Shown one piece after another: positions 47,323-55,580 of a DNA stretch of 64,000 nucleotides. The notes under the pieces are model-generated. The model was not told the DNA's origin. It did not search any database and saw only the letters and a list, made by a program, of their open reading frames with translations. Source of the DNA: J089 sp964535735 (GTDB lineage: Bacteria > Fidelibacterota > Marinisomatia > Marinisomatales > J089); contig CAZHTM010000009.1 of NCBI GenBank assembly GCA_964535735.1, positions 1 to 64,000 of the forward strand, written 5' to 3'. The translations under genes and the position numbers were made by a program. Position 1 is the stretch's first letter; each line of letters begins with the position of its first letter.

Positions 47323-48879
47323 TTAATGTTTAAAACATCGCGTCCCAGTAAATACCATGAACAGCCCCTGTTCATTACAAGCGTCAATCACCTCTTGATC
47401 ACGAATGGAGCCACCGGGCTGAATCACGCCCCGAATTCCGGTCCCCGCTAATTTATCGATACTGTCCCGAAACGGGAAAAAAGCGTCGGAGGCCAGGATC
47501 GCTCCCTGGGTCCGGTCACCCGCCTTCCGCAGAGCAATTTCCACCGCATCCACCCGGCTCACCTGTCCCGGTCCGATGCCCACGGTTGTGAAATCTTTCG
47601 CCAGGAGAATACCATTGGATTTCACATGTTTCAGCACGGCCCAGGCAAAACGCATGGTGTTCAAATCATCGTCGTGAGGTTTAACTTGAGTAACGCAGGT
47701 TAGGTCAGCCTCTGTAAGGGTCTGGGTGTTTTTATCCTGAACCAGAAATCCGCCGGATACATTCCGATATTCCAAACTCTCATCCAGAGCTGTAATCGGA
47801 CCCACCGACAAAACTCGGAGGTTCTTTTTCCGGGATAAAATTGCCAGGGCCTCCGGTTCAAAGTCCGGCGCCAGGACGATTTCCACAAAGACTTTGCGGA
47901 TGGCCTCGGCAACCTCCGCCGTACAGGTCCGATTCAGGGCGATGATGCCCCCAAACGCGGAGAGAGAATCGGCGTTGAACGCGCGAGTATAAACGTCCAG
48001 TAAATCGTCCCCCACCGCCACACCGCAGGGGTTGGCGTGTTTCACAACCACACAAGCAGGTGAATCAAACTCCCGAAGACAGGCCAAAGCGCCGTCCGCA
48101 TCCATAATATTGTTATAGGAAAGTTGTTTTCCCTGGTGGATCGTAGCTCCAAGGATCGAAAGTGCCGTGGAACCCGATTCCTTGTACACGGCAGCCTTTT
48201 GATGGGGATTTTCCCCGTAGCGCAGGGGCAGGGTTCGTTCCAACGGGAGGACGCGCCTCTCAGGGAAGGGCTCTTCGGTTAAATAATTGCTGATCAGGGC
48301 ATCATACGCTGCCGTATGACGAAAAGCTTTGGCGGACAATCGTCGGCGTAAATCATAATCGATCGCACCGGAGTCTGCTAGAGTCTGGCCCACAACCTCA
48401 TAATCGGTAGGATCCACCACAACGGTGACCCAGCCAACATTTTTGGCGGCACTGCGAATCATGGTGGGGCCACCGATATCTATGTTTTCCATCGCCTCCG
48501 CGAAAATTGTCTCCTGCTTAGAGATGACCTCGCCAAACGGATATAAATTACAGACCACAAGATCGATCCATAGAATGCCGTTGTCTTCCGCTTCTTTGGC
48601 ATGAAGATCCCGCAATCCCAAAATCCCACCCTCCACCAAAGGATGCAGCGTTTTCACGCGACCGTCCATGATTTCGGGGAAGCCGGTGTATTCCGACACA
48701 TCGGTCACGGGAATATCCGCCGCCCGCAACGCCCTTGCCGTGCCGCCGGTGGAGAGAATTTCTACGCCGCAGTCCCGTAGAATACGGGCGAAGGGTTCCA
48801 GCCCGGTTTTATCGAAAACGGAGATAAGCGCCCGGGTGATATGAAGGGGTTCAGTGTTGATTGTTGGATTTTTTAGCAT
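47323..48879 (-). CDS. purH: bifunctional AICAR transformylase/IMP cyclohydrolase
   Basis: 518 residues; carries out the last two steps to IMP. The N-terminal MGS-like cyclohydrolase domain (about 15-200) has ALISVFDKTGLEPFARIL, STGGTARAL, GFPEIMDGRVKTLHP and NIDIGGPTMIRSAAKN. The transformylase domain has LRYGENPHQKAA, the catalytic Lys-His in VVVKHANPCG, and the end RGVIQPGGSIRDQEVIDACNEQG. The first 13 residues (MLKNPTINTEPLH) are an extension compared with typical PurH and are encoded next to a repeat-element boundary. It is the last pur gene of the cluster. Confidence 0.97.
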   Translation of the reverse strand: MLKNPTINTEPLHITRALISVFDKTGLEPFARILRDCGVEILSTGGTARALRAADIPVTDVSEYTGFPEIMDGRVKTLHPLVEGGILGLRDLHAKEAEDNGILWIDLVVCNLYPFGEVISKQETIFAEAMENIDIGGPTMIRSAAKNVGWVTVVVDPTDYEVVGQTLADSGAIDYDLRRRLSAKAFRHTAAYDALISNYLTEEPFPERRVLPLERTLPLRYGENPHQKAAVYKESGSTALSILGATIHQGKQLSYNNIMDADGALACLREFDSPACVVVKHANPCGVAVGDDLLDVYTRAFNADSLSAFGGIIALNRTCTAEVAEAIRKVFVEIVLAPDFEPEALAILSRKKNLRVLSVGPITALDESLEYRNVSGGFLVQDKNTQTLTEADLTCVTQVKPHDDDLNTMRFAWAVLKHVKSNGILLAKDFTTVGIGPGQVSRVDAVEIALRKAGDRTQGAILASDAFFPFRDSIDKLAGTGIRGVIQPGGSIRDQEVIDACNEQGLFMVFTGTRCFKH

Positions 48880-48886
48880 GGTTGGG

Positions 48887-48935
48887 ATGTGTTTAGGTGT
48901 TAAGGTGGTAATGTGTTGAGGTGTTCAAGTGTTTA
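48887..48935. repeat. degenerate GTGTTNA(G)GT array at element end
   Basis: A run of related 7-10-mers (GTGTTTAGGT, GTTAAGGT, GTGTTGAGGT, GTGTTCAAGT). It is approximately the reverse complement of the ACACCTAAGCACCTAAACACC stretch at the far end of the full element (50306-50334). Confidence 0.5.
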
Positions 48936-49015
48936 TGTTCCAGAGAATCATGGTTTATCGCTCTTCTTTTTTTATAATTCGTTGTTTTATTTCTCTCGTC
49001 AGGCAAAACCCATGG

Positions 49016-49141
49016 TCATTGGAATGGTTCGCTGGCGTGGTATGGTTTCGACTCGTTCAAGTATTTTGTTAACGTAAGGATTATCTGTTTTGGTGACGCT
49101 TGCCAGCACATCAGACCCTGAAATGTTTCTGCTTTTGACAT
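49016..49141 (-). pseudogene. miniature four-helix-bundle ORF (41 residues), internal deletion
   Basis: An ATG at the position homologous to the full-length gene opens a 41-codon frame: MSKAETFQGLMCWQAS, then the C-terminal part (LTKYLNESKPYHASEPFQ) and a TGA. It joins the first about 16 residues of the family to residues corresponding to about 106-131 of the neighbour at 49822-50268. The missing part is exactly 270 bp (90 codons), so the frame is kept. The helices that make up the bundle are mostly gone. It is a relic or a miniature derivative; whether a peptide is made is unknown. Confidence 0.6.
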
Positions 49142-49186
49142 TTAACTTTTTCTAGCTCCTACCTAAATATTCGAACACATGAACAC

Positions 49187-49795
49187 TTAAGTAAAGCTTC
49201 CTGTTTTAGCAAACTGGCGAATTATATCGATGAAGGCTTCTCCCTCCAGTTGCTGGACCCGGGATTTAAGCGTTTCCGCCGTATCGTCTGGGTAGACCAA
49301 ACAACGTTTTTGCAGCAAAATCGGTCCCGCGTCCACGTCTTCCGTGACCAGGTGGATTGTACATCCGGTTTCCTTTTCGTGGTTTTTCAACACCTCCTCA
49401 TGGACATTGGTGTCCATGCCGCCGGCGTACTTGGGTAAGAGCGACGGATGAACGTTCACGATGCGCCCCTCCCATTGATGCACAAACCAGGGGGATAGAA
49501 TACGCATAAATCCGATCAGAAGAATTAGGTCCGGAGCATAGGGTTCCAGACGGGCGTCCAACTCACGGTCAAATTCTTCCCGCGATTTATTCCGGGCGGA
49601 AACGAACTCCGTGGGAATTCCCGCCTCCCGCGCCCGCTCCAGAATGAAGGCCGATTTCCGGTTGGAAGCTACCACCGACACGGCAGCGTCCAGTCGCCCC
49701 GCCGCGATTGCCTTCAGAATGGCTCCCAGATCTGTACCACGGGTGGAGCCGAGAATCGCTAATTTTACAGAAGTGTTAAAGTTCGAGGTGTTCAT
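49187..49795 (-). CDS. purN: phosphoribosylglycinamide formyltransferase (GAR transformylase)
   Basis: 202 residues; transfers a formyl group from 10-formyl-THF to GAR. The catalytic Asn-His-Asp set is visible as VNVHPSLLPKYAGG and TEDVDAGPILLQ, with ILGSTRGTDLGAIL at the phosphate site. The first nine residues (MNTSNFNTS) are not part of the fold. The DNA encoding them (ATGAACACCTCGAAC...) looks like the AACAC-containing array found at the ends of the adjacent repeat elements, so the start codon may have been supplied by the element. It sits between the two related four-helix-bundle elements. Confidence 0.95.
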   Translation of the reverse strand: MNTSNFNTSVKLAILGSTRGTDLGAILKAIAAGRLDAAVSVVASNRKSAFILERAREAGIPTEFVSARNKSREEFDRELDARLEPYAPDLILLIGFMRILSPWFVHQWEGRIVNVHPSLLPKYAGGMDTNVHEEVLKNHEKETGCTIHLVTEDVDAGPILLQKRCLVYPDDTAETLKSRVQQLEGEAFIDIIRQFAKTGSFT

Positions 49796-50335
49796 GTTCT
49801 AAGTAATTGTCGGGTTAAGTTTTATGTTTCTTGCAAATCATGATTTTCCTTATAGTCAGGCAAAATCCATGGTTTTTGGAATGGTTCGCTGAGGTGGTAT
49901 GTTTTCGACTTGTTTAGGTATTTTATTAACGCAAGGATTTGGGCTTTTACTTTCTCAGTACGTTTCAACTGATCCTGAAACTCGTTGTTAGAGATATAGG
50001 ATAAGTCCAATGCGGCATACAACAAACTTTGAACCTCTGCTAAAGAACTGCTGGAATAATTAAGAAAATGAATAAAGTCTTTTTTTGAAAAACGGCTAAA
50101 TCCTTCAGCAATATTGGACATAACGGATACTACAGCGCGTCGGATTTGATCCTTTATGCCAAAATCCTGTGCAAACGAACCCTTATCTGAAAGGTGATAA
50201 ATCGCCCTCACCAGATTTCGTGATTCTTGCCAGCACCTCAAATCCTGAAACTTTTCTACCTTTGCCATTTAATTTATTCTGGTCCCTATTTTATCTAAAA
50301 ACTCGAACACATGAACACCTAAGCACCTAAACACC
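49785..50335. mobile_element. full-length four-helix-bundle element
   Basis: It comprises the gene at 49822-50268 plus flanks shared with the miniature copy beyond purN. At the gene-start side ACTCGAACACATGAACACC and an ACACCTAAGCACCTAAACACC stretch lead up to purD. At the other side GAGGTGTTCATG overlaps the start of purN. The arrays at the two sides read roughly as inverted repeats. It is inserted between purD and purN without disturbing either frame. No transposase is present, so how it moves is unknown. Confidence 0.55.
49822..50268 (-). CDS. four-helix-bundle protein (23S rRNA intervening-sequence protein family)
   Basis: 148 residues. The family pattern is clear: FQDLRCWQESRNLVRAIYHLS, GIKDQIRRAVVSVMSNIAEGFSRFSKKDFIHFLNYSSSSLAEVQSLLYAALDLSYI, then a C-terminal helix. 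These proteins (S23/IVP) form pentameric helical bundles. They were first noticed in insertions inside 23S rRNA genes, but are also common as isolated genes; their function is not established. The C-terminal tail after the last helix (SKTYHLSEPFQKPWIL) is not part of the bundle. It lies between purD and purN. Confidence 0.88.
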   Translation of the reverse strand: MAKVEKFQDLRCWQESRNLVRAIYHLSDKGSFAQDFGIKDQIRRAVVSVMSNIAEGFSRFSKKDFIHFLNYSSSSLAEVQSLLYAALDLSYISNNEFQDQLKRTEKVKAQILALIKYLNKSKTYHLSEPFQKPWILPDYKENHDLQET

Positions 50336-50361
50336 CTTATACATAAATCCGTCCCACCTCG

Positions 50362-51675
50362 TCAACCCATCCTCAATTTCCGCATGTGTTCCACCCGTTT
50401 TTGAATCAACTCTGTGGTCCCAATATCTTTCCGGTGAAACAGAGGTCCTTTGATCGCTCTTATTTCTTTTTCCGCGATTCGTTCTGCCTCTTCCAGGGAT
50501 TCAGCCACCCCCACCACCGCCGCAGTTCGGGAACCTGTTTCCACCAAGCCCACTTCACTCTGATCCACAGCAGCCAGATAAAGGGTGTCCCTGGACGTAA
50601 CTAAAGATATGTCAATGGGTTTACCCCTCACCGGATTATCAGGGTAGCCCTCCGGTACCACATATTTACACACACTAGCCAGCGGTGAAAAAGATATAGA
50701 TTGTTTATTCAACTCGCCGGTGACAATCCCTTGACACATATCCAGAAAATCCGTCTCCATCAACGCCAAAACATTCATGGCTTCTGGATCACCAAATCTC
50801 ACATTGTATTCGATGACGCGAACACCCTGGGCCATTGCCATAAACCCACCATATAAAATGCCTTGAAAGGGAGTGTCCGTTTCCTCCATTACGGCCCGGG
50901 CGATGGCCTGATTTATTTTCTGGGCATCTTGAATGTCTTGATCGGTTAAAAATGGAAGGGTCCCATGAACATCAGTATAAGACCCCATCCCGCCAGTATT
51001 GGGGCCGGTGTCGCCCTCAAATGCCCGCTTATGATCTTGAACCGGAATTGTATGGAGCAGGTGGGTTCCGTCGCAAAAACTCATGAGCGAAAATTCCTCA
51101 CCCTCCAGTTTTTCCTCAATCACCAGAGCGCCGCCATTTTGGAAAATGGACTGGCAGTAATCACGAGCCTCCTGGTGATTATGAAGGTGCTCCCCAGCCA
51201 CCTTGACGCCTTTTCCGCCCATGAGACCATCAAACTTCACCACATATCGATCACCTAATTCCCCTAGAAATTCATCCACGCCTTTAAGAGAGGTAAACAT
51301 CTGGAATTTTGGATAGGCTTCAATTCCGTGGTCCCGCATTAACTGCCGGGTAAACCCTTTGCTGGTTTCCAGTTGGGCCGCTGCTTTCCGGGGACCCACA
51401 CAGGGAATATCCCATTTCCAGAGGGCATCGGCCACGCCCAATTCCAACGGAGCTTCAGGACCCACAATGGCCAGGTCTACAGACTGGTTACGGGCAAACT
51501 CTGCCATAGCTTCCACATCGCTCAGCGACCCTTTAACATACACATGACAGAGTTCCTGAATTCCCGGATTCAACCCGGAGCCATAACACAACAGCTCCGA
51601 CAGATGAGGTGATTTTGCGCAAGCCCGGGCAATGGCGTGTTCCCGGGCTCCTGATCCAATCAGCAATACTTTCAT
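50362..51675 (-). CDS. purD: phosphoribosylamine-glycine ligase
   Basis: 437 residues; ATP-dependent joining of glycine to phosphoribosylamine. The N-terminal MKVLLIGSGAREHAIARA is diagnostic. The ATP-grasp domain shows VVKFDGLMGGKGVKVA, EEFSLMSFCDGTH, DHKRAFEGDTGPNTGGMGSYTD and IEYNVRFGDPEAMNVL. The length is normal. Its ATG overlaps the purF stop by 4 nt, so it is translationally coupled to purF. Confidence 0.97.
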   Translation of the reverse strand: MKVLLIGSGAREHAIARACAKSPHLSELLCYGSGLNPGIQELCHVYVKGSLSDVEAMAEFARNQSVDLAIVGPEAPLELGVADALWKWDIPCVGPRKAAAQLETSKGFTRQLMRDHGIEAYPKFQMFTSLKGVDEFLGELGDRYVVKFDGLMGGKGVKVAGEHLHNHQEARDYCQSIFQNGGALVIEEKLEGEEFSLMSFCDGTHLLHTIPVQDHKRAFEGDTGPNTGGMGSYTDVHGTLPFLTDQDIQDAQKINQAIARAVMEETDTPFQGILYGGFMAMAQGVRVIEYNVRFGDPEAMNVLALMETDFLDMCQGIVTGELNKQSISFSPLASVCKYVVPEGYPDNPVRGKPIDISLVTSRDTLYLAAVDQSEVGLVETGSRTAAVVGVAESLEEAERIAEKEIRAIKGPLFHRKDIGTTELIQKRVEHMRKLRMG

Positions 51676-53141
51676 GCTTTCCGATCCTGATTCCGTTGAT
51701 GTTCCAGGTCTCGCATTTTATCTTCCGTAATATCGCCCGTGACATAGTGTCCATCCAAGCAGGCCATGCAGGGAGATTCAATGGCATGGTTACTTTTCCG
51801 TAATACTGCTTCCTTCAGATCCTCAATATCCTGATAAAGTAGAATATCCACATTCATGAATTGCCGTATTTCTTCGACGGTCTTTTGAGAGGCGATCAAT
51901 TCACTCCGAGACGGCATATCCACCCCGTAGAAACACGGGGATACCACTGGCGGGCAGGCGGAAACAAAATACACTTCTTTCGCACCAAAATCCCGCACCA
52001 TGCGTACAATTTCCCGGCTCGTATTTCCACGGACAATGCTATCATCCACGATCATCACTTTTTTGTCTCGGATTTCCAACTCCTGGGGAACGAGCTTGTA
52101 TTTAACGGAACGCTTCCGTTGGGTCTGTCCCGGCATGATGAAGGTGCGGCCGATAAACGGATTTTTATACAATCCCTCTGAATACCGGACCCCTAAATAA
52201 TGGGCAGCGGACAAGGCTGCGGTATTGGCTGTGGAGGGGGCGGGAATCACAATGTCGGGAACAATATCCGGGTAGTGCTCTTTCCAGCGCCGGGCCAGGT
52301 TTTCTCCCATGTGCAGGCGGGAACGATATACGCTGATATTGTTGATCAGGGTATCTGGCCGGGAGAAATACACATATTCAAAAATACAGGGTGAAAATTG
52401 GTCTTTCCGAAGAATACGGCTCTGGACGGCGCCATCCCGTGAGATATAAATCACCTCTCCAGGACGGACAAAACCAAACTGCTGAAATCCCAGGGCGTAA
52501 AACATGGTGGTTTCACTGGAAAAAATATAATCTTTGGTGCCGTCTGAGTTGATCCGCATTCCTTTGGCAAGGGGACGAATCCCGTGGGGATCGCGAAACA
52601 CCACCATCCCTTTGCCGATAATAACACTCACCACGGAATAGGCTCCGCTGATGCGCTCAAAGACTTCATCAACCGCCTGACATATTTTTTCAAAAAATGG
52701 CGTATCCGAATGATTCTGCTTTTCAAGAGCACCCGCAAAGACATGCAGAATCACTTCCACATCCACCGTGGCGTTTAAATGACGCAGATCTTTCTCTGAG
52801 AGCTCTTTCACCAGTTCGGCATAATTCACCAAGTTGCCGTTGTGCGCCATGGCAATCCCGTAGGGTACGCCGGTCCACACCGGTTGGGCGTTTTCCCGGT
52901 CATAACCTCCGGCGGTGGGATAACGGGTATGTCCCAATCCTACCGTACCTTGAAGACGGGCCATGTTTTGCTCATCGAAGATATCCCGAACCAGGCCCAC
53001 TCCTTTTTTGGTGTGGAAACGAGTATCGGCGGTGATAATTCCTGCCGCGTCCTGACCGCGATGTTGCAGGTGAATCAGGCTATCATACAATTCAGCTGCC
53101 ACAAGTCGTTTTTGAGAAACAATACCCACCACACCGCACAT
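51672..53141 (-). CDS. purF: amidophosphoribosyltransferase
   Basis: 489 residues; makes phosphoribosylamine from PRPP and glutamine, the first committed step. Cys2 (MCGVVGIV) is the glutaminase nucleophile; there is no propeptide. LQHRGQDAAGI and GLGHTRYPTAGG follow. The PRPP loop is VMIVDDSIVRGNTSREIV. A C-terminal CxxC (ESPCMACLDGHYVTGD) with Cys residues in FSPCIFEYVYFSRPD and ACPPVVSPCFYG resembles the Fe-S-binding, Bacillus-type enzyme; the cluster is predicted, not shown. One base separates it from purB, and it overlaps purD. Confidence 0.97.
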   Translation of the reverse strand: MCGVVGIVSQKRLVAAELYDSLIHLQHRGQDAAGIITADTRFHTKKGVGLVRDIFDEQNMARLQGTVGLGHTRYPTAGGYDRENAQPVWTGVPYGIAMAHNGNLVNYAELVKELSEKDLRHLNATVDVEVILHVFAGALEKQNHSDTPFFEKICQAVDEVFERISGAYSVVSVIIGKGMVVFRDPHGIRPLAKGMRINSDGTKDYIFSSETTMFYALGFQQFGFVRPGEVIYISRDGAVQSRILRKDQFSPCIFEYVYFSRPDTLINNISVYRSRLHMGENLARRWKEHYPDIVPDIVIPAPSTANTAALSAAHYLGVRYSEGLYKNPFIGRTFIMPGQTQRKRSVKYKLVPQELEIRDKKVMIVDDSIVRGNTSREIVRMVRDFGAKEVYFVSACPPVVSPCFYGVDMPSRSELIASQKTVEEIRQFMNVDILLYQDIEDLKEAVLRKSNHAIESPCMACLDGHYVTGDITEDKMRDLEHQRNQDRKA

Positions 53142-53142
53142 G

Positions 53143-54516
53143 TTACCAGTCCTCCGCCAGCTTCCGAGCCAATCCGGTATAGGTCTCCGGTGTCAGATTG
53201 ATCAGGGCATTTCGGTCAGACTCGGGCAGGGGCAGGCTTTCAACAAAGGATATGTATTTTTCCCGGTCCAGCGTTTCGCCCCGGGAAAAAGCTTTCAATC
53301 GGTCGTAAGCCTCCGCGTCACCTGTCTTCCTGAGTACGGTCTGAACCGCTTCCGCCAACACTTCCCAATGGCGGTTCAATTCTTCCCGGCAGCGACCTTC
53401 ATCAACCGCCACCCGCGCCATTCCCGATGCCAAAGATGTGATGCCCAGATAACTATATCCCAGGGCCGTAGACAGATTCCGGATGACGGTGCTACCGGAC
53501 AGATCCCGCTGGAGACGGGAGCGAGTTAAGTGTTGCGTAAGAAAGGCAAAAAGAGCATTTGACATACCCAAATTGCCCTCTGCATTTTCAAACGCAATGG
53601 GATTGATTTTATGGGGCATGGTAGAAGAGCCCACTTCTTCCTCTGCTTTTTTCTGGGCAAATATCCCCCGGCTGATGTAGAGCCACATATCACGGGAAAA
53701 ATCAATCAAAATGGAATGAATCCGCATGAGAACATGCATACTTTCACTCAGAGAATCGTACGGTTCCACCTGGGTTGTGATGGGGTTAAGCTCCAGTCCC
53801 AGGGTCTCCAAAAAGGCACGACTAAACCGGGGCCAATCCACTTGAGGGGCTGCTATTTGATGAGCAGCCCAGGATCCAGTGGCGCCGGAAAATTTTCCGG
53901 TGAATTGATGCTGAGTCAATGTCTTCTGCTGTTGCCGGAGGCGATGCGCAACCACAGCCAGTTCTTTACCAACGGTAGTGGGCGTGGCTGGTTGACCGTG
54001 AGTCAGAGACAGAAGGGGAATATTTCCGTAATCACGAGCTTTTGATGATAGGGCCTGCTCCAACGATTTAAGTTCGGGTAACCATACATTCCTGAGAGCG
54101 TTTTTCCAGTTCAAAGTGTACGCCAGATTATTCACATCCTCCGATGTAAGGGCAAAATGAACCCAGGGTCGGTATGAATCCAATCCCCAGGCTGTCAACT
54201 GATGGGCGATCACCAATTCTACTGCTTTTACGTCATGGTTTGTCCGAGCTTCCCATTCTTTGACTTCCCGGCCTTCCTCGATGGAAAAGGAGGCCGCCCA
54301 CTTTCGTAGTTTAGCAATCGCATTTTCTTCCAGCGGCGGGCATTCCGGTAATGTTTCTAACTGACTCAAGGCAATCAAATAGTCCACCTCCACCTGGACT
54401 CGCGTCCGAATCAGGGCCAGCTCGGAGAAATAGTTCGCCAGTTTTTCCAGTCTGGAGCCATAGCGTCCGTCCAGGGGGGTTAGAGCTAAAAGTCGGTGAT
54501 CAGTAAAATCAAACAT
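53143..54516 (-). CDS. purB: adenylosuccinate lyase
   Basis: 457 residues from ATG 54516, which overlaps the purE stop by 8 nt (ATGTTTGA). This gives MFDFTDHRLLALTPLDGRYGSRL and the length of the Escherichia-type enzyme; a longer frame would extend into purE. The signature loop is GSSTMPHKINPIAFENAEGN. Other conserved parts are EARTNHDVKAVE, FALTSEDVNN and LTHGQPATPTTVGKE. It acts twice, on SAICAR and on adenylosuccinate, so it serves both IMP and AMP synthesis. Confidence 0.96.
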   Translation of the reverse strand: MFDFTDHRLLALTPLDGRYGSRLEKLANYFSELALIRTRVQVEVDYLIALSQLETLPECPPLEENAIAKLRKWAASFSIEEGREVKEWEARTNHDVKAVELVIAHQLTAWGLDSYRPWVHFALTSEDVNNLAYTLNWKNALRNVWLPELKSLEQALSSKARDYGNIPLLSLTHGQPATPTTVGKELAVVAHRLRQQQKTLTQHQFTGKFSGATGSWAAHQIAAPQVDWPRFSRAFLETLGLELNPITTQVEPYDSLSESMHVLMRIHSILIDFSRDMWLYISRGIFAQKKAEEEVGSSTMPHKINPIAFENAEGNLGMSNALFAFLTQHLTRSRLQRDLSGSTVIRNLSTALGYSYLGITSLASGMARVAVDEGRCREELNRHWEVLAEAVQTVLRKTGDAEAYDRLKAFSRGETLDREKYISFVESLPLPESDRNALINLTPETYTGLARKLAEDW

Positions 54517-54907
54517 CGTGATGAAGCGCAAAAATGCGTTTGACTGCCATTGCACAATTCCCAGGATCTAAGACGGTGAGCACCGGCGTTTGACTTGGCA
54601 TTTGTAGGGTGGAATGAATGTTCACCAGCATGTCCAACTTGTCCTTGAATGGTGGACAGGCCAGGGTTGGCATTTTGGTGTTGGCGGCCACAAAACCGGA
54701 AAGGGCATTGGAACGGCCGGCGATAGTGATAAATACCGTGTCCTGTTGATGGTCAGCCGCTTCCAGGATTTTCAGCACTTCGCGGGGTTGCTTGTGCGCC
54801 GACGCCACATATTTTTCCCAGGAAACACCTTCCTTTTCCAGTCCGGCAATAATGGATTGGGCATGATCTTCATCGCTGGTTGAACCCATAATAATCACAG
54901 CTTTCAT
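54509..54907 (-). CDS. purE: PurE, probable class II AIR carboxylase
   Basis: 132 residues. MKAVIIMGSTSDEDHAQSI is the PurE phosphate loop. The region SAHKQP (Lys after AH, rather than AHRTP), ITIAGRSNALSGFVAANTKMPTLACPP and LQMPSQTPVLTVLDP follow class II enzymes, which carboxylate AIR directly with CO2, rather than class I N5-CAIR mutases (AGAGGAAHLPGM). Consistent with this, no purK lies in the cluster. The protein is shorter than typical. It overlaps purB by 8 nt. Confidence 0.85.
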   Translation of the reverse strand: MKAVIIMGSTSDEDHAQSIIAGLEKEGVSWEKYVASAHKQPREVLKILEAADHQQDTVFITIAGRSNALSGFVAANTKMPTLACPPFKDKLDMLVNIHSTLQMPSQTPVLTVLDPGNCAMAVKRIFALHHDV

Positions 54908-54950
54908 AACTTGATCCTTAATGATGATCTCGCCAAAAGTGTCTTTTTTC

Positions 54951-55030
54951 TGTCATTTGGAGTTCGTCGAAAAATCTCAGGTGCTACTAATATAAATGTT
55001 GTGAGATTCTTCGCTTCGCTCAGAATGACA
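54951..55030. repeat. 80-bp inverted-repeat (MITE/REP-like) element
   Basis: A 29-bp arm at 54951-54979 (beginning TGTCATTTGGAG, ending AATCTCA) is the imperfect reverse complement (21 of 29) of 55002-55030 (beginning TGAGATTCTTCGC, ending GAATGACA). A 22-bp centre separates them. It lies between purE and the toxin gene, in the 186-base gap 54908-55093. Confidence 0.6.
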
Positions 55031-55093
55031 ATTTTCACGTTTAAGAGATCTTCCTTTTCAACGTCTTCCGAATTTCTGTTTTACCCGGCGACG

Positions 55094-55360
55094 CTAAGTT
55101 CTGCGTTTGTAAACCTTACCTCGCGATCCAACGCGAAGGATTTGAATGGTAATGAACTCTTTCAAAACTGAATAAATAACCCGGTAATTCCCGATTCGAA
55201 TCCGTCGGTAGTGATGAAACTGACCCCGGAGTTGTTTACCCTGAAAAGGATCATCAGCTAATTCAGTTATTTTTTTCAGAATGACTTTGACTTGTGCCCG
55301 GTCTATGCTTCGCAGGTCTTTGACCGCCCGACTGTCCCATTTTATTTTATAGGAGGCCAT
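55094..55360 (-). CDS. RelE/ParE-family toxin
   Basis: 88 residues. The typical string is YKIKWDSRAVKDLRSIDRAQVKVILKKITELADDP, followed by KQLRGQFHHYRRIRIGNYRVIYSV and IQILRVGSRGKVYKR. The C-terminal basic residues match mRNA-cleaving RelE proteins. It begins 14 nt inside the end of the antitoxin gene, the normal toxin-antitoxin arrangement. It is embedded between purC and purE within the purine cluster. Confidence 0.92.
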   Translation of the reverse strand: MASYKIKWDSRAVKDLRSIDRAQVKVILKKITELADDPFQGKQLRGQFHHYRRIRIGNYRVIYSVLKEFITIQILRVGSRGKVYKRRT

Positions 55361-55565
55361 ATTCCTTTAACACATCTTCGTGGTCAATTAGTTTTTTATC
55401 CGGATCTTCATCCCGGGTCTTGGCAATGATGCCGTCATAATTATCCAGATAAAATTTCAACGACTGCTTGATTAAAGCACTCTTCGTCAAGTGCACTTCC
55501 CGTGAAAGAGTTTCCAATTCCTCTAAGAAATCGTCCTCGATTTTAAAGCTGACTGTTTTTTTCAT
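55347..55565 (-). CDS. ribbon-helix-helix antitoxin
   Basis: 72 residues from ATG 55565, which has GAGG upstream; an earlier in-frame start would overlap the operator. MKKTVSFKIEDDFLEELETLSREVHLTKSALIKQSLKFYLD is the RHH DNA-binding domain. The C-terminal tail with DEDPDKKLIDHEDVLKEYGLL is the toxin-binding segment. It should neutralise the RelE-type toxin and repress its own promoter through the palindromes immediately upstream. Confidence 0.9.
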   Translation of the reverse strand: MKKTVSFKIEDDFLEELETLSREVHLTKSALIKQSLKFYLDNYDGIIAKTRDEDPDKKLIDHEDVLKEYGLL

Positions 55566-55580
55566 TATTTCCTCTATCAA

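Larger units (their letters stand above)
48880..49190. mobile_element. miniature copy of the four-helix-bundle element
   Basis: The purH-purN gap contains a diverged, internally deleted copy of the element at 49785-50335. Bases 48998-49082 match 49855-49939 without gaps (about 87% identity). Bases 49093-49141 match 50220-50268. Between these blocks the copy has 10 bases where the full element has 280. The flanks are also related: TCGAACACATGAACAC at the gene-start side, and a GTGTTTAGGTGTTAAGG-type array near 48887-48935 at the other. Confidence 0.7.
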
